Origin: Stramonita haemastoma
Lineage: Eukaryota; Mollusca; Gastropoda; Neogastropoda; Muricidae
Length of the DNA: 64,000 nt
Assembly: GCA_030674155.1 (NCBI GenBank)
Contig: CM060318.1
Location: 74,526,090 to 74,590,089, forward strand
Reading direction: 5' to 3'
Part shown: positions 30,925 to 36,519 of the stretch, in pieces
Position numbering within the stretch: position 1 is the stretch's first letter
Layout of the letters: every line of letters starts with the position of its first letter
Notes under the pieces: model-generated
The model's input: the letters and a program-made list of their open reading frames with translations, nothing else
Database searches by the model: none
Told to the model about the DNA's origin: nothing
Position numbers and translations under genes: made by a program

Positions 30925-31282
30925 ATGAGAGATGGAAGCATGGTTGTGTTGTAGAAGGGGGGCGCCAGCAGAACCTGCACAGTCCCTGACTGTGGACCCC
31001 AGCCTGATGGAGACCATACAGGAGGAGGCGGAGAAGGAGATGGACTTGAGGAGGCAGACAGAGAGAGCGGCAGAGGATAGACAGGAGGTGGGCGGCGGTG
31101 GCCAGTGGCCGGGTAGTGTGTTGACAGACAGGGGACGGTTCAGTGACGACATGTTCTACACCAACGTCATGACAGGAGACGATGCCCGCATGGACTCCAT
31201 GGACTCTGCGGACTCCATCGATCTAAGTGCCACACCAGGGTCCGTGTCTGAGGAGGAGGGTCGCACCGTCGCCAATGTATGA
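936..31282 (+). CDS. ADAM17: ADAM17/TACE-type membrane metalloprotease (5' partial, 17 exons visible)
   Basis: Join 936-1019, 2059-2196, 2964-3060, 3599-3604, 4138-4256, 4833-4902, 11195-11239, 17310-17447, 18316-18417, 18940-19001, 19991-20084, 20825-20946, 22185-22266, 23871-23959, 24989-25045, 26232-26368, 30955-31282. Domains in order: end of the reprolysin-like catalytic domain with HELGHNWGAEHD zinc site and Met-turn KYVMWP; disintegrin-like region (CGNG..VEQGEECDIG, CCTKKC, ACCQGC); membrane-proximal Cys-rich domain and juxtamembrane helix; one transmembrane helix (IVGTVIILSLLIWIP); cytoplasmic tail with METIQEE, like the MDTIQE motif of vertebrate ADAM17. ADAM17 sheds membrane-anchored ligands and receptors at the cell surface. 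Intron phases agree at most junctions. Exceptions are apparent 1-base losses in the exons at 2059, 17310 and 18940/19991; taken literally, the 17310 exon then reaches a stop. The gene is therefore either functional with assembly errors or a decaying copy. Family assignment is secure; the functional state is not. Confidence 0.93.
1500..2058 (+). repeat. 74-bp minisatellite containing the W2 splice acceptor
   Basis: Units of 74 bp of the type tagtgtaggtgtgctgttgt...gcggttttgttcagg repeat with the AG of ttttgttcag at 1762, 1836, 1910, 1984 and 2058, exactly 74 apart. A variant copy ends at 1688 and an older one at 1589. The last AG (2058) is the acceptor of exon W2, so each unit carries a potential 3' splice site. 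Confidence 0.92.
2059..2196 (+). CDS. ADAM17: ADAM17 exon W2 (catalytic domain, internal frame discontinuity)
   Basis: 138 nt with donor gtaagc. The first 36 or so codons read AFSRSRNINRFCLAHLF... then NVLGLAFIA in phase 0, matching CLAHLFT...LGLAY of ADAM17. The conserved GGVC-type motif appears only one frame over, as ESAAAAGGICS. One base therefore seems to be missing near the CCCC run at about 2153-2158. Read without correction, the exon stays open (APKVLLPLGASVLY) but loses that cysteine, which pairs with a later one in the family. Confidence 0.8.
2453..2541 (+). repeat. (CA)n microsatellite
   Basis: Two CA runs broken by aacaccac, in the W2-W3 intron. One of the few ADAM17 introns where the sense strand is CA rather than TG. 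Confidence 0.95.
2964..3060 (+). CDS. ADAM17: ADAM17 exon W3 (catalytic domain up to first zinc His)
   Basis: 32 codons plus 1 base. It reads GAPVYPRTGWSSAKNSRK then QQVLSLQFELVTTH and ends CAC G before gtcagt. This aligns with YLNSGLTSTKNYGK..LTKEADLVTTHE of ADAM17. The acceptor is either catag (start 2962) or tagag (start 2964); 2964 keeps phase 0 from W2. The exon ends after the first base of the catalytic Glu codon. Confidence 0.85.
3599..3604 (+). CDS. ADAM17: ADAM17 exon W4: 6-nt microexon AACTGG carrying the catalytic Glu
   Basis: The sequence tacag AACTGG gtaagt lies in the middle of the intron between W3 and W5. Joining W3 (CAC G) + AACTGG + W5 (GT CAT AAC) gives CAC GAA CTG GGT CAT AAC, H-E-L-G-H-N. 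This restores the HExxHxxGxxH zinc site exactly. Without it the join is H-G-H-N, with the Glu and Leu missing. The donor is a strong GTAAGT and the acceptor is preceded by TGC-containing pyrimidine-rich sequence (tctctctgtgtgcatgtctg). The call rests on exact restoration of an invariant motif; no transcript data were available. Confidence 0.83.
3838..3960 (+). repeat. (CA)n followed by (CTCCA)n-like repeat
   Basis: CA microsatellite to about 3905, then ctccgctccactccactcca and ccccacccca repeats. Lies in the intron between microexon W4 and exon W5. Confidence 0.9.
4138..4256 (+). CDS. ADAM17: ADAM17 exon W5 (zinc site and Met-turn)
   Basis: 119 nt, phase 1 in, phase 0 out. It reads (G)HNWGAEHDPDTDECGPSS then DDGKYVMWPYAV and PGFEDNNK. 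It contains the second and third zinc-binding His and the Met-turn. The match to the corresponding ADAM17 segment is close (GHNFGAEHDP...ECAP...GKYVMYPIAVSG..ENNK). The acceptor is ctgccag and the donor gttggt is weak. Confidence 0.95.
4360..4425 (+). repeat. (TG)n microsatellite
   Basis: About 65 bp of GT repeats 100 nt after the W5 donor, followed by a short GA run (4530-4547). Confidence 0.95.
4833..4902 (+). CDS. ADAM17: ADAM17 exon W6 (end of catalytic domain)
   Basis: 70 nt, phase 0 in, phase 1 out, bounded by ctgctgcag and gtaagc. It reads FFSPCSKRYIAPVLRSKSAF then CFR, matching [24 protein letters not shown] of ADAM17, with both disulfide cysteines kept. Confidence 0.92.
5612..5785 (+). 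repeat. Two-copy ~85-bp tandem duplication
   Basis: The phrase caaatctgaacttatggga followed by taaccttattttga, atgctttataa and atggtacagaaa occurs twice, starting near 5625 and 5706. The copies are diverged by substitutions and small indels. Intronic. Confidence 0.75.
7790..8416 (+). repeat. ~68-bp minisatellite, nine copies
   Basis: Units contain tagttggctttgatggtagt, gcttacatagatc and aagtaaagagatctg. The tagttggctt element starts near 7792, 7861, 7927, 7993, 8063, 8132, 8202, 8269 and 8338. Copies are diverged. No coding meaning seen. Confidence 0.88.
8480..8660 (-). repeat. SINE-B fragment joined to reversed dispersed repeat with (TAAA)n
   Basis: 8490-8590 (aaacctgttccgc...ataggccattgtgtgc...atggatgacaaa) matches the middle of the SINE-B copies at 13139 and 25575. 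8590-8640 is the reverse complement of the dispersed repeat near 300. It ends in an ataaataaataaat run. Confidence 0.55.
9960..10150 (+). repeat. 19-bp minisatellite (cttctgctgtcttcctaca)
   Basis: About nine diverged copies of a 19-bp pyrimidine-rich unit in the W6-W7 intron. The apparent open frame through it comes from the periodic sequence and is not a gene. Confidence 0.85.
11195..11239 (+). CDS. ADAM17: ADAM17 exon W7: 45-nt candidate cassette exon
   Basis: Strong acceptor (a long T/C run ending tttccag) and donor GGGT|gtaagt. Phase 1 in and out, 15 codons: (E)FVVKVDPDNQTDSG. It would lengthen the linker between the catalytic and disintegrin regions and adds an N-glycosylation sequon (NQT). 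W6 can also join W8 directly in frame, so this is a possible optional exon. Sequence similarity to other ADAM17 proteins is not evident here; the call rests on splice sites and phase. Confidence 0.65.
12451..12724 (+). mobile_element. SINE-A copy 1, with perfect 13-bp target-site duplication
   Basis: A tRNA-derived SINE. The head has a box A-like tggctagtggtta and a box B-like gggttcgatca. The body carries gatagactggcgtcctatcc and ends in gacagactttaacttaa. It is flanked on both sides by atgcactgttatt (12438-12450 and 12725-12737), a perfect 13-bp duplication. Two further copies lie at 20964 and 51178 in reverse orientation. Confidence 0.93.
13139..13490 (+). mobile_element. SINE-B copy
   Basis: Shares with the copies at 21574 and 25575 a tRNA-like head remnant (gttagagccc), the block tggagttaaatcagtact, aaaagtcctttggtgacac, aacctgtttcgcc, a cggacatcatcc segment and the tail ggctaccttaatggtagcc...gaaccttggagctttagcc. 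About 350 bp, diverged. Confidence 0.75.
14779..14861 (+). repeat. (TG)n microsatellite
   Basis: About 80 bp of GT repeats in the W7-W8 intron. Confidence 0.95.
16345..16520 (+). repeat. ~37-bp degenerate tandem repeat
   Basis: Copies of gttggtttagtggattatgt followed by ggtgtgtcata recur four to five times with drift. Confidence 0.8.
16806..17147 (+). repeat. Two (TG)n tracts flanking a dispersed repeat
   Basis: TG runs at 16806-16880 and 17075-17147. Between them lies a copy of the tacatccagtccct dispersed repeat. Confidence 0.9.
17310..17447 (+). CDS. ADAM17: ADAM17 exon W8 (disintegrin region, frameshifted)
   Basis: Phase 1 in. It reads EEDFKGLCGNG, then one base is missing after GGAAT, and the rest reads VEQGEECDIGFTEEGEEDL then CCTKKCRLKPGAVC one frame over. 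The two halves match CGNSRVDEGEECDPG...CCNSDCTLKEGVQC of ADAM17, so the ancestral exon was 139 nt. Uncorrected, the frame hits TGA near 17424-17432. Donor CAG|gtaggg, phase 2 out after correction. Confidence 0.88.
17458..17860 (+). repeat. 400-bp interrupted (TG)n block
   Basis: Nearly continuous GT repeats starting about 10 nt after the W8 donor. Sense strand UG. Confidence 0.95.
17998..18290 (+). repeat. (ATC)n/(ACC)n trinucleotide block
   Basis: About 290 bp of catcatcat and caccaccac repeats reaching to about 25 nt before the W9 acceptor. Confidence 0.93.
18316..18417 (+). CDS. ADAM17: ADAM17 exon W9 (disintegrin region)
   Basis: 102 nt, phase 2 in and out. It reads (S)DFNHACCQGCQVANNTVV then CEAKNPLACKDEALC, matching CSDRNSPCCKNCQF..A..KCQEAINATCKGVSYC in cysteine spacing. 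An NNT sequon is present. Acceptor gatggcag, donor gtatcc. Confidence 0.93.
18640..18840 (+). repeat. ACAAT/GCAAT degenerate short repeat
   Basis: Repeats of acaatgcaat, aatacaatac and related pentamers. Open frames on the minus strand here are repeat artefacts. Confidence 0.85.
18940..19001 (+). CDS. ADAM17: ADAM17 exon W10 (disintegrin region, frameshifted)
   Basis: From W9 (phase 2) it reads (N)GISLNCPTPGS, matching TGNSSECPPPGN. The downstream half matches only one frame over: KLDDHTDCLDM against AEDDTVCLDLGKC. One base appears lost near CCAGGAAGCTT (18967-18976). A further base is missing at the W10-W11 junction. Acceptor acttcag, donor gtgagt. Confidence 0.82.
19379..19850 (-). mobile_element. 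5'-truncated non-LTR retrotransposon (LINE) 3' end
   Basis: On the minus strand, 19801-19400 codes a degraded segment with REQVHRRLLKISYKEHKTN, KRRKLM and MVDNIKDWTAQPL. This resembles the C-terminal end of animal LINE reverse-transcriptase proteins (..RRLLRISW..KTN..; KRRKL.WFGHV; W.DNI..WT). The expected WFGHVxRHD block is decayed. The 3' end is a (TGAG)n run (19380-19402), as many LINEs have. It lies in the W10-W11 intron. Confidence 0.8.
19991..20084 (+). CDS. ADAM17: ADAM17 exon W11 (Cys-rich region)
   Basis: 94 nt, phase 0 in, phase 1 out. It reads GKCYNGTCMNYCALLGI then GKVLTPCLCVQN, matching GKCKDGKCIPFCE...LESCACNET of ADAM17. It has an NGT sequon. W10 ends in a phase that does not fit, so one base seems lost at this junction, probably in the GGG or AAA run at the start of the exon. 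Confidence 0.9.
20825..20946 (+). CDS. ADAM17: ADAM17 exon W12 (membrane-proximal domain)
   Basis: 122 nt, phase 1 in, phase 0 out. It reads ATAMCRRCCAEVGRGN then KGECLPTKEVQTPGRTC and HLGTCND, matching CKVCCRDLSGRCVPY...KGKPCTVGFCD. A SINE-A copy starts only about 17 nt after its donor (gtgagt). Confidence 0.93.
20964..21260 (-). mobile_element. SINE-A copy 2
   Basis: Reverse-orientation copy of the SINE at 12451. Box B-like gattgaacccgc and box A-like tctagactacagc (as read on +) sit at the right end, and the tail is a (TTAG)n run at the left. It is flanked by 12-bp (GT)6 on both sides, compatible with insertion into a TG tract. It lies directly next to the W12 donor. Confidence 0.9.
21574..21870 (+). 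mobile_element. SINE-B copy with tRNA-like head
   Basis: Begins ggggatggcctaatgggtag (box A-like). Box B-like region gatcgagccacc, then ggagttaacatcaatactga (partly duplicated), aaagtccttcagaagagac and acaaacctgttctgc. About 300 bp. Confidence 0.78.
22185..22266 (+). CDS. ADAM17: ADAM17 exon W13 (juxtamembrane helix)
   Basis: 82 nt, phase 0 in, phase 1 out, acceptor tgtttcag and donor gtgagt. It reads NGECVKVEQQLAHRIF then RFIQSLTVSKL, matching [24 protein letters not shown] of ADAM17. This is the end of the membrane-proximal domain and the amphipathic juxtamembrane segment. Confidence 0.93.
22331..22440. repeat. Three 45-bp units each with a CCCGGT-palindrome
   Basis: CCCGGTTTACCGG, CCCGGTATACCGG and CCCGGTAAACCGG start at 22335, 22380 and 22425, exactly 45 bp apart. 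The middle one contains the perfect palindrome CCGGTATACCGG. The third extends to an 8-bp stem (AGCCCGGT/ACCGGGCT) with a 2-nt loop. They lie within the left end of the MITE. Confidence 0.9.
22684..22706 (+). repeat. Poly-C run
   Basis: More than 20 consecutive cytosines inside the MITE. Length is unreliable in any assembly. Confidence 0.9.
23759..23861 (+). repeat. (TG)n tract next to the acceptor of the transmembrane exon
   Basis: About 100 bp of GT repeats ending 8 nt before the AG of exon W14, with only acatttcag between. See findings. Confidence 0.97.
23871..23959 (+). CDS. ADAM17: ADAM17 exon W14 (transmembrane helix)
   Basis: 89 nt, phase 1 in, phase 0 out. It reads VEVMRTNIVGTVIILSLL then IWIPASWVVSCV, a single hydrophobic helix matching [26 protein letters not shown]. 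Donor gtcagt. Because 89 is not a multiple of 3, skipping would remove the membrane anchor and shift the frame. Confidence 0.96.
24257..24575 (+). repeat. 18-bp minisatellite (gtctgtctgtccttacat)
   Basis: About 17 copies, some shortened, in the W14-W15 intron. Since 18 is a multiple of 3 and no frame has a stop, all three forward frames stay open. These are not genes. Confidence 0.93.
24989..25045 (+). CDS. ADAM17: ADAM17 exon W15 (start of cytoplasmic tail)
   Basis: 57 nt, phase 0 in and out, strong T-rich acceptor tttgtttcag. It reads DKRKIVQEEDYLQRWISRE, matching the basic stop-transfer segment DKKLDKQYE of ADAM17. Confidence 0.92.
25575..25975 (+). mobile_element. SINE-B copy, the most complete
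   Basis: tRNA-like head with box A-like tagctcagtggctag and box B-like ggtttgagcc, then ggagttaacatcagtacc, gaaagtccttcggatgagac, cacagaacatctgttgtgca, aagcctgttctgcc, gcttcgacatcatact, gtggctaccttaatggtagg and a tttagccaaggaa end. About 400 bp. It serves as the reference copy for the family in this window. Confidence 0.85.
26232..26429 (+). CDS. ADAM17: ADAM17 exon W16 (cytoplasmic tail) with alternative read-through stop
   Basis: Spliced form 26232-26368, phase 0 in, phase 2 out: SFGFQHSILGMSREDLSNF then RIKNSRFTRLPPSLAHSQ and GHGNNFHH. This resembles the VEMLSSMDSASVRIIKP region of vertebrate tails. Donor CACAG|gtcagg is weak. If it is not used, the frame continues through RSGAGGPPNFYGEDDMESAI to TGA at 26427-26429. 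That short tail ends in S-A-I, a class I PDZ-ligand pattern. Confidence 0.88.
   Translation, partial: SFGFQHSILGMSREDLSNFRIKNSRFTRLPPSLAHSQGHGNNFHHRSGAGGPPNFYGEDDMESAI
26815..27090 (+). repeat. 26-35-bp minisatellite (gagggttctgtattgttttg)
   Basis: Eight or so units of gatgagggttctgtattgtt followed by ttgaatgtgatagt, first about 26 bp and later 35 bp long. Confidence 0.9.
27760..27809 (+). repeat. (TG)n microsatellite
   Basis: About 50 bp of GT repeats. Confidence 0.95.
29690..29905 (+). repeat. ~35-42-bp tandem repeat (atgatgttttaaacatctct)
   Basis: Five or so units of acctaaatgatgttttaaac with atctcttgtatct recur with indels. Confidence 0.85.
30896..30924 (+). repeat. (GCAG)n microsatellite near W17 acceptor
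   Basis: Seven tandem GCAG units about 30 nt before the W17 splice site. Every unit contains CAG, a potential acceptor dinucleotide. Confidence 0.93.
30955..31282 (+). CDS. ADAM17: ADAM17 exon W17 (long cytoplasmic tail, stop)
   Basis: Acceptor ttgtgttgtag; phase 2 in: AG + A gives Arg. It codes RGAPAEPAQSLTVDPSLM then ETIQEEAEKEMDLRRQTE, an acidic and serine-rich region (DARMDSMDSADSIDL) and ends EEEGRTVANV with TGA at 31280-31282. The METIQEE motif matches MDTIQED of ADAM17 tails, which supports this as the genuine long C-terminus. Confidence 0.9.
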
Positions 31283-32723
31283 GGCCAGCCTCCTGCCCTC
31301 TTTCATGCTGACCCTGCTTTTCCATGTGAAAAATGATGTGCTTGTTAATTTATATTATGTGGTGTTGTGGTCCTCGGATAATGCTCAAAAGTAAATAGTA
31401 GCTGCCATGGTCATTTTGGGGTGAGGTTTGGGAGAGGTTTGGCTTATGAAAATGACAGTATCTGCTGATTACATTAGTGCTGAACAATGGTATATCCTTG
31501 CTTGTAAACTGTTCCGTCTTTGCACTAGACCTTTCTGTTTTTAAGACAAACTTTTGTCCACTACATTTACAAGATTTAGCAGCAGATACTGTTTTGTTGT
31601 CATAGCATGTTATTCATTTTTCAGACCATGGAATTTCTATGCATACATGCACTAATCCAGTCCCAAGAAGATATTCATGATAATTCATTGGAAGAGAGCA
31701 GACTTTTTTCAGCCCTATACAGGAAACATGCACCTGCCTTCCATCACAGAAGATGTTACTATGGTGTCATGGCTTTTACAGTATCTCATCCTATTCAGCT
31801 AAGGGGTGGGGTTTATAACAGGCAAGACTTTATGACAGGAATACTCCTAGTGCCAGTTTTCTCCTTTGTACAGGTATACCTTGAGCACAGAGAGTGCTCC
31901 CTGCCTTTCCATGTGCTTTACTAAGATTTATTATGTTTAATATTTGTTGCCCATATATTTACTAGTGACAACTTTTTCTTGTTCTGGAGATATGTTTAAC
32001 AATGATGTATGTATGTGTATGTGGAATGCATGTGTGTGTATTATTAAGTCATTTTAAAGAAAAGAGCCCGTGACAGTAGGTTAAAAACCGAAATGAAGGT
32101 GCCTTTGTTTTTAACTTGTCATGTATCAATATTGTTTGTGTTGAGACGTATATTTCATGTTACTTTTGTGCTTATGGGGGGGTGAAAGTATTCCTTGTTG
32201 ACACAGATCATCAGTTCCCTTCAGCTTTCATCCCAAATCTGATCTTTTCCCAGATCTCTTGATCTAAACATTCCAAACTGTGTTGCCATTCTGTTCTTGT
32301 CCATGCCTGTATATCTCCATACGCTTTCGTCAGTGTTGCTTTCATTTTCCAGGATCATACTCGTTCCTTGTCTCTGTGTGTGAAGAATCTTAGTGGTGGT
32401 ATGATGAGGCACAAGATTATGTAAATCTCTGTATCTGTTGGGTCTCTGTTCTTAGTCTCGTTTTGTTTTTTTCCAACCTCAGAGTCGGCAGTAGTGCTTT
32501 GAAAAATTGTGGTGACAGTAGTTAAGCTTTACTAAATCATGCATCTATTTATTGGTATTTCTATGTAGTCAGATTGATCAAGAATCTTTTCTTTTTCTCT
32601 TGTGTTTACTCTCAGAAATGGCATCTGTGGTGCAAGGCACTTTTGGTGATAGTGTGGTAGATGTGTAATCTGTTCGATTCCTTAGACTGCAGTCTTTTTA
32701 TTTGAGTTTTGACTAGGCTGTGG

Positions 32724-32797
<74 letters not shown>
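32724..32797 (+). repeat. (TG)n microsatellite
   Basis: About 70 bp of GT repeats, ending in gcgagtgcgcgcatatgtgcg. Confidence 0.95.
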
Positions 32798-32802
<5 letters not shown>

Positions 32803-33018
32803 CGCGCATATGTGCGTGCATGTTTGTGTGTTTATTCCAGTATAACCTATGCCAGTATTTGGTTTTTCAACTTGTGCTTTGTTTATAAATTTCTGCTTTT
32901 TATTTTGGTGGTTTTTATGACTTACATTTTGTTAACGAAAGCAGCTGTAGATTTTGTCTCTTTGTTTATAGATATATACTTCTTCTTCTTCTTCTTCTTA
33001 AAAGGCTGTTGTTAGTAA

Positions 33019-33689
33019 TGTGGCAGGGCGGTAATTAGATTACTTCCCTTGCGATCGGAACTGCCAATCGCAGCGTCGTGGGTGTAACGTTTGGATCCAC
33101 ACTGTGAATTGTGCGACATTCTGTATCGTTGGGGGGGGGTTGAAAGCCGTCCTCTGCATGCACTTTGCCCGTAGCGGTAAAATGTAGTATTTATGCAGCC
33201 TCTCTTTAGAGGCCACATTCCCACTGTCTGACCGTGCTGTCGTCGCCGAGAAGTTGTACAGAGTCGCGGCAGATCAAATATCTGCGCTCTGTTACAAAGT
33301 GGCGTCGCCGACAGGATGGAAAGAACTTGGGACTACTGATCTGAGCGTCAAATACGCTGGTCAGTACCCACTGTGCCTCGGGACGCGGCACAAAGTCAGC
33401 GGTGGTGGATGTGGCAGGGCGGTAATTAGATTACTTCCCTTGCGATCGGAACTGTCAATCGCAGCGTCGTGGGTGTAACGTTTGGATCCACACCTGTGAA
33501 TTGTGCGACGTTCTGTATCGTTGGGGGGTGGTCGAAAGCCGTCCTCTGCATGCACTTTACCCATAGCGGTAAAATGTAGTATTTATGCAGCCTCTTTTTT
33601 AGAGGCCACATTCCCACTGTCTGACCGTGCTGTCGTCGCCGAGAAGTTGTACAGAGTCGCGGCAGATCAAATATCTGCGCTCTGTTACA
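33019..33689. mobile_element. TRIM-like miniature LTR retrotransposon, complete
   Basis: Two direct repeats, 33019-33296 (278 bp) and 33410-33689 (280 bp), about 96% identical by eye. Both begin TGTGGCAGGGCGG and end CTGTTACA (TG...CA ends). They enclose only 113 bp, which start aag then TGGCGTCGCCGACAGGAT, a primer-binding-site-like sequence beginning TGG. Flanks are gtaa at 33015-33018 and gtaa at 33690-33693, a 4-bp target duplication. There is no room for coding sequence. A clear polypurine tract is not seen (ggtggtgga precedes the second repeat). Confidence 0.83.
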
Positions 33690-34439
33690 GTAAAATTAGC
33701 AGCAGAACATTTGGAGGCAAAGAAGAATGAAGCCCTGAAAATGAGGCTGATAAACTGAAATTTGAGAATTATGGAGCTGCCAGAGGCTGAAAATATGCCC
33801 AAAGCAAAATTTTGTATGTCCAGTTTTGTGAAAGTAACTTTAATTTCATTTTTCATGCTTTTGGACATTTAAGATAGTACCTGTTTCCACCTTGTCTCTT
33901 TTCTTTAACCAATTCTTTTTTTTTGGGGGGGGGGGGGGGAGGAGTCACAACTGACACGTTCTTCTGTTCCCGAAGCTACATTGTTTGTGAAAAAATGAAC
34001 TTCAGCTAATTGACACATTTGTGTACTCACTGTGTGGACAACATTCTCTGATTTTAGAAATTTTACAGTAGCAGTAGAGAGAGTGCTTAAAAACAACCGT
34101 CACAAGTCTTCATGTGCCCAAAGGGGTCATTTTGGTTGCTGGTGAAATTTTCAAGGAACTATACCTACAAATTAGAGAATTAGTAAATATTATAGTATGG
34201 TAGGTGTTAAATATTTATATATTGTGTAGAGTATTTTTTGAGACATCATTTTTTTGCTTTAGTCTTTGTAAACAAACTATCCAGTGTATTTTGAGTAAGA
34301 GTACAAAATATATATATAAAGTGTTGGTCTACATCATATAGAGCTGCTTGAATAAGAAACCATTTCACAGTGTACTCTCTGTTCTTGTTTATAGAATGTA
34401 ATCTTAGTTGAAGTGAATTGCACCTTTTTTTTTTTAATC

Positions 34440-34680
34440 AGTAGGTTTTAATTTTTCTAATGTCGTCAGTAGATGTAAACACCACTGTCCTTTATCAATA
34501 GATATAAATGTCACTGGATTTTTTGTCAGTACATGTAAAACAAAGTCACTGTTGTATGAGTACTAGATGAAGATGTCACTGGGTTTTATCGGTAGATTTA
34601 TAAATATCACCGTTTTTCATTAGTAGGTGTAAATATCCCTGTCCTTTATCTGTTGGTATAAATAACACTATTTTTGGGGT
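34440..34680 (+). repeat. Degenerate ~45-bp tandem repeat
   Basis: Units of the type cactgtcctttatcagtaga followed by tgtaaat recur about five times with heavy drift. Confidence 0.65.
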
Positions 34681-35638
34681 CTTTTGTGTGTTTTATTTAA
34701 ATGAAGTGTTTATTCCAGTGGTCTGCAGCTATTTCTATTCTGCAGCAAAGTCGGTAGTGAGAAATACTGGGTGTGGCCTGCTCTTCCTCTTTATCGCTCT
34801 TTCTTTCTTTTTGGTGACTACTGTAATGGACATTTTGTCCTGCCGGATGACACTCATTTTTTTCTGAGTATTTTGCCTTTACATTCCTTTTCAAAGTATT
34901 TTGATATATTTCAATGTCTTTCACTTTTTTAAATGCTTCTTTACTGTTTGTATTTCCTCATGTTTCTGTATAGTATACCTGTGTGCTCTTTCTGTATCAG
35001 AAAGAAGATAATTGAGAAGAACCACTCTGATGTAAAACATGCTGAAGTCAGATACGATAGGTCTGACAAGTTAGGTGCTTGACTGCAGCGCAACACATTT
35101 TCGCTTCGTGTGTGACAGACAGCATTATGTCTGAATGTTCGATGAAGGAGAAATTATGAAGCTAGAAAGTCAGTATGCTTCCTTTTCTATACTTCAAATG
35201 AACGACAGAACTTTACTCTCATAAAAGTCCCTTTTCATAGGCTTTATTTACTTTCACCTTACCTCACAGTTTTGATGGGAAGATCTTTGTTGGTGGTGTT
35301 AACAATAAGTAGATTAGATCAATGGTTTGACAAATAGCTTTTGTTTCAACAACACCCCTTCCTTACATTCAGATGAGTTTTAGAGTCATAGCAGACTTAT
35401 TGTACTCATCTGATTTTATCGTATTTCTTGTGGTTTGTAATATTTTTGACAGGCATACCTCTTTTTTGTTATCATTCCTTCTTTTTTTTAATTATGTCAT
35501 ATTTCTTGTCATTTAGAATATCTTTGATAGGCATACCTTTTTTTTTTTTAATCTTCATTCCTTCTTTTTTATTTCCTTTCTCATGCCACATGCAATGTGT
35601 TCACACATGTGCATGTTCTGATGCATACCCATTTTTAC

Positions 35639-35755
35639 ACACACACACACACACAGGCACGCACACATGCATGCTCACACACAACACACACTTACACACA
35701 CACACACACACTCACACATACTCACTTACGCACGCACTCACTCACTCACTCATTC
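35639..35755 (+). repeat. (CA)n / (CACT)n repeat
   Basis: CA-rich stretch ending in cactcactcactcattcact. Confidence 0.9.
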
Positions 35756-36115
35756 ACTTTTCCTTCATCTTTTTTTTAAAACAACTATTGAGAGTCATTG
35801 AAACTGAAGCAGCAGCAAAGTCAGACAATCAGTGTTGTGTATTTAATTGAACAAGAGCAGTGAAGAAGAATATATGTGCTGTTAGAGTGTATTCATTTCT
35901 GCATAACCCAGAATTTCCCCCCTCCCCCCCAATCTCCTCTCTCTCCCTTCCCACCCCCCAAAGTGTCATCAATCTTTGCATGTTTGTTAGTTTGTTGTGT
36001 TGTTTTGTTTATTTTTAACTAAAGCCGAATGAATATATGAATAAATAACTTTTGTATGTGAGTGTATATGTTTTTTGTTGTTTTTAAGTCAAGGTGAATG
36101 AATATAAATATGAAA

Positions 36116-36163
36116 CTGTGTGTGTGTGTGTGTGGTGTTGTGTGTGTGTGTGTGTGTGTGTGT
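36116..36163 (+). repeat. (TG)n microsatellite
   Basis: Two GT runs broken by gtgttg. Confidence 0.93.
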
Positions 36164-36519
36164 TTGCATGAGAAACTGTAGTGCTACCCCCATAATGAGA
36201 GCTGGTACCAAACATGTAACATTTTGAGGGGGTACACATGTTAGTGTTACAAGAAGACAGACTCTGCTTAGTGTGTGTTGACCCTGTGAAGTAGCGTGCA
36301 TTAACTAGTTATGTAGTAGAACAGTTAGTTTATGCTGCAGCAAAGTGAAGTCCTTTGTTTGCCTTTGCCTCTTTCACACATTCCTTGTATTGACTTGTGC
36401 CTCATATACAGATGGGTAAAGTCATGTCACAAGAGGAGATTATCAGAATTAGCTTGTGACTCGTTACAGTGTGCCACAGCGAGAGAAAGTCATAATCTAA
36501 TTTTGTGCCAATGCAGAAC

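Larger units (their letters stand above)
26430..30954 (+). other. 4.5 kb ADAM17 intron
   Basis: No exon recognised. Contains the 26-35-bp array (26815-27090), a TG run (27760-27809), homopolymers, a ~40-bp array (29690-29900) and a (GCAG)n run just before W17. If the W16 read-through stop is used, its proximal part is 3' UTR. Confidence 0.6.

Noticed and set aside
31607..31924. 105-residue frame after the ADAM17 stop
   Set aside because: No recognisable domain; most likely chance within the 3' UTR.
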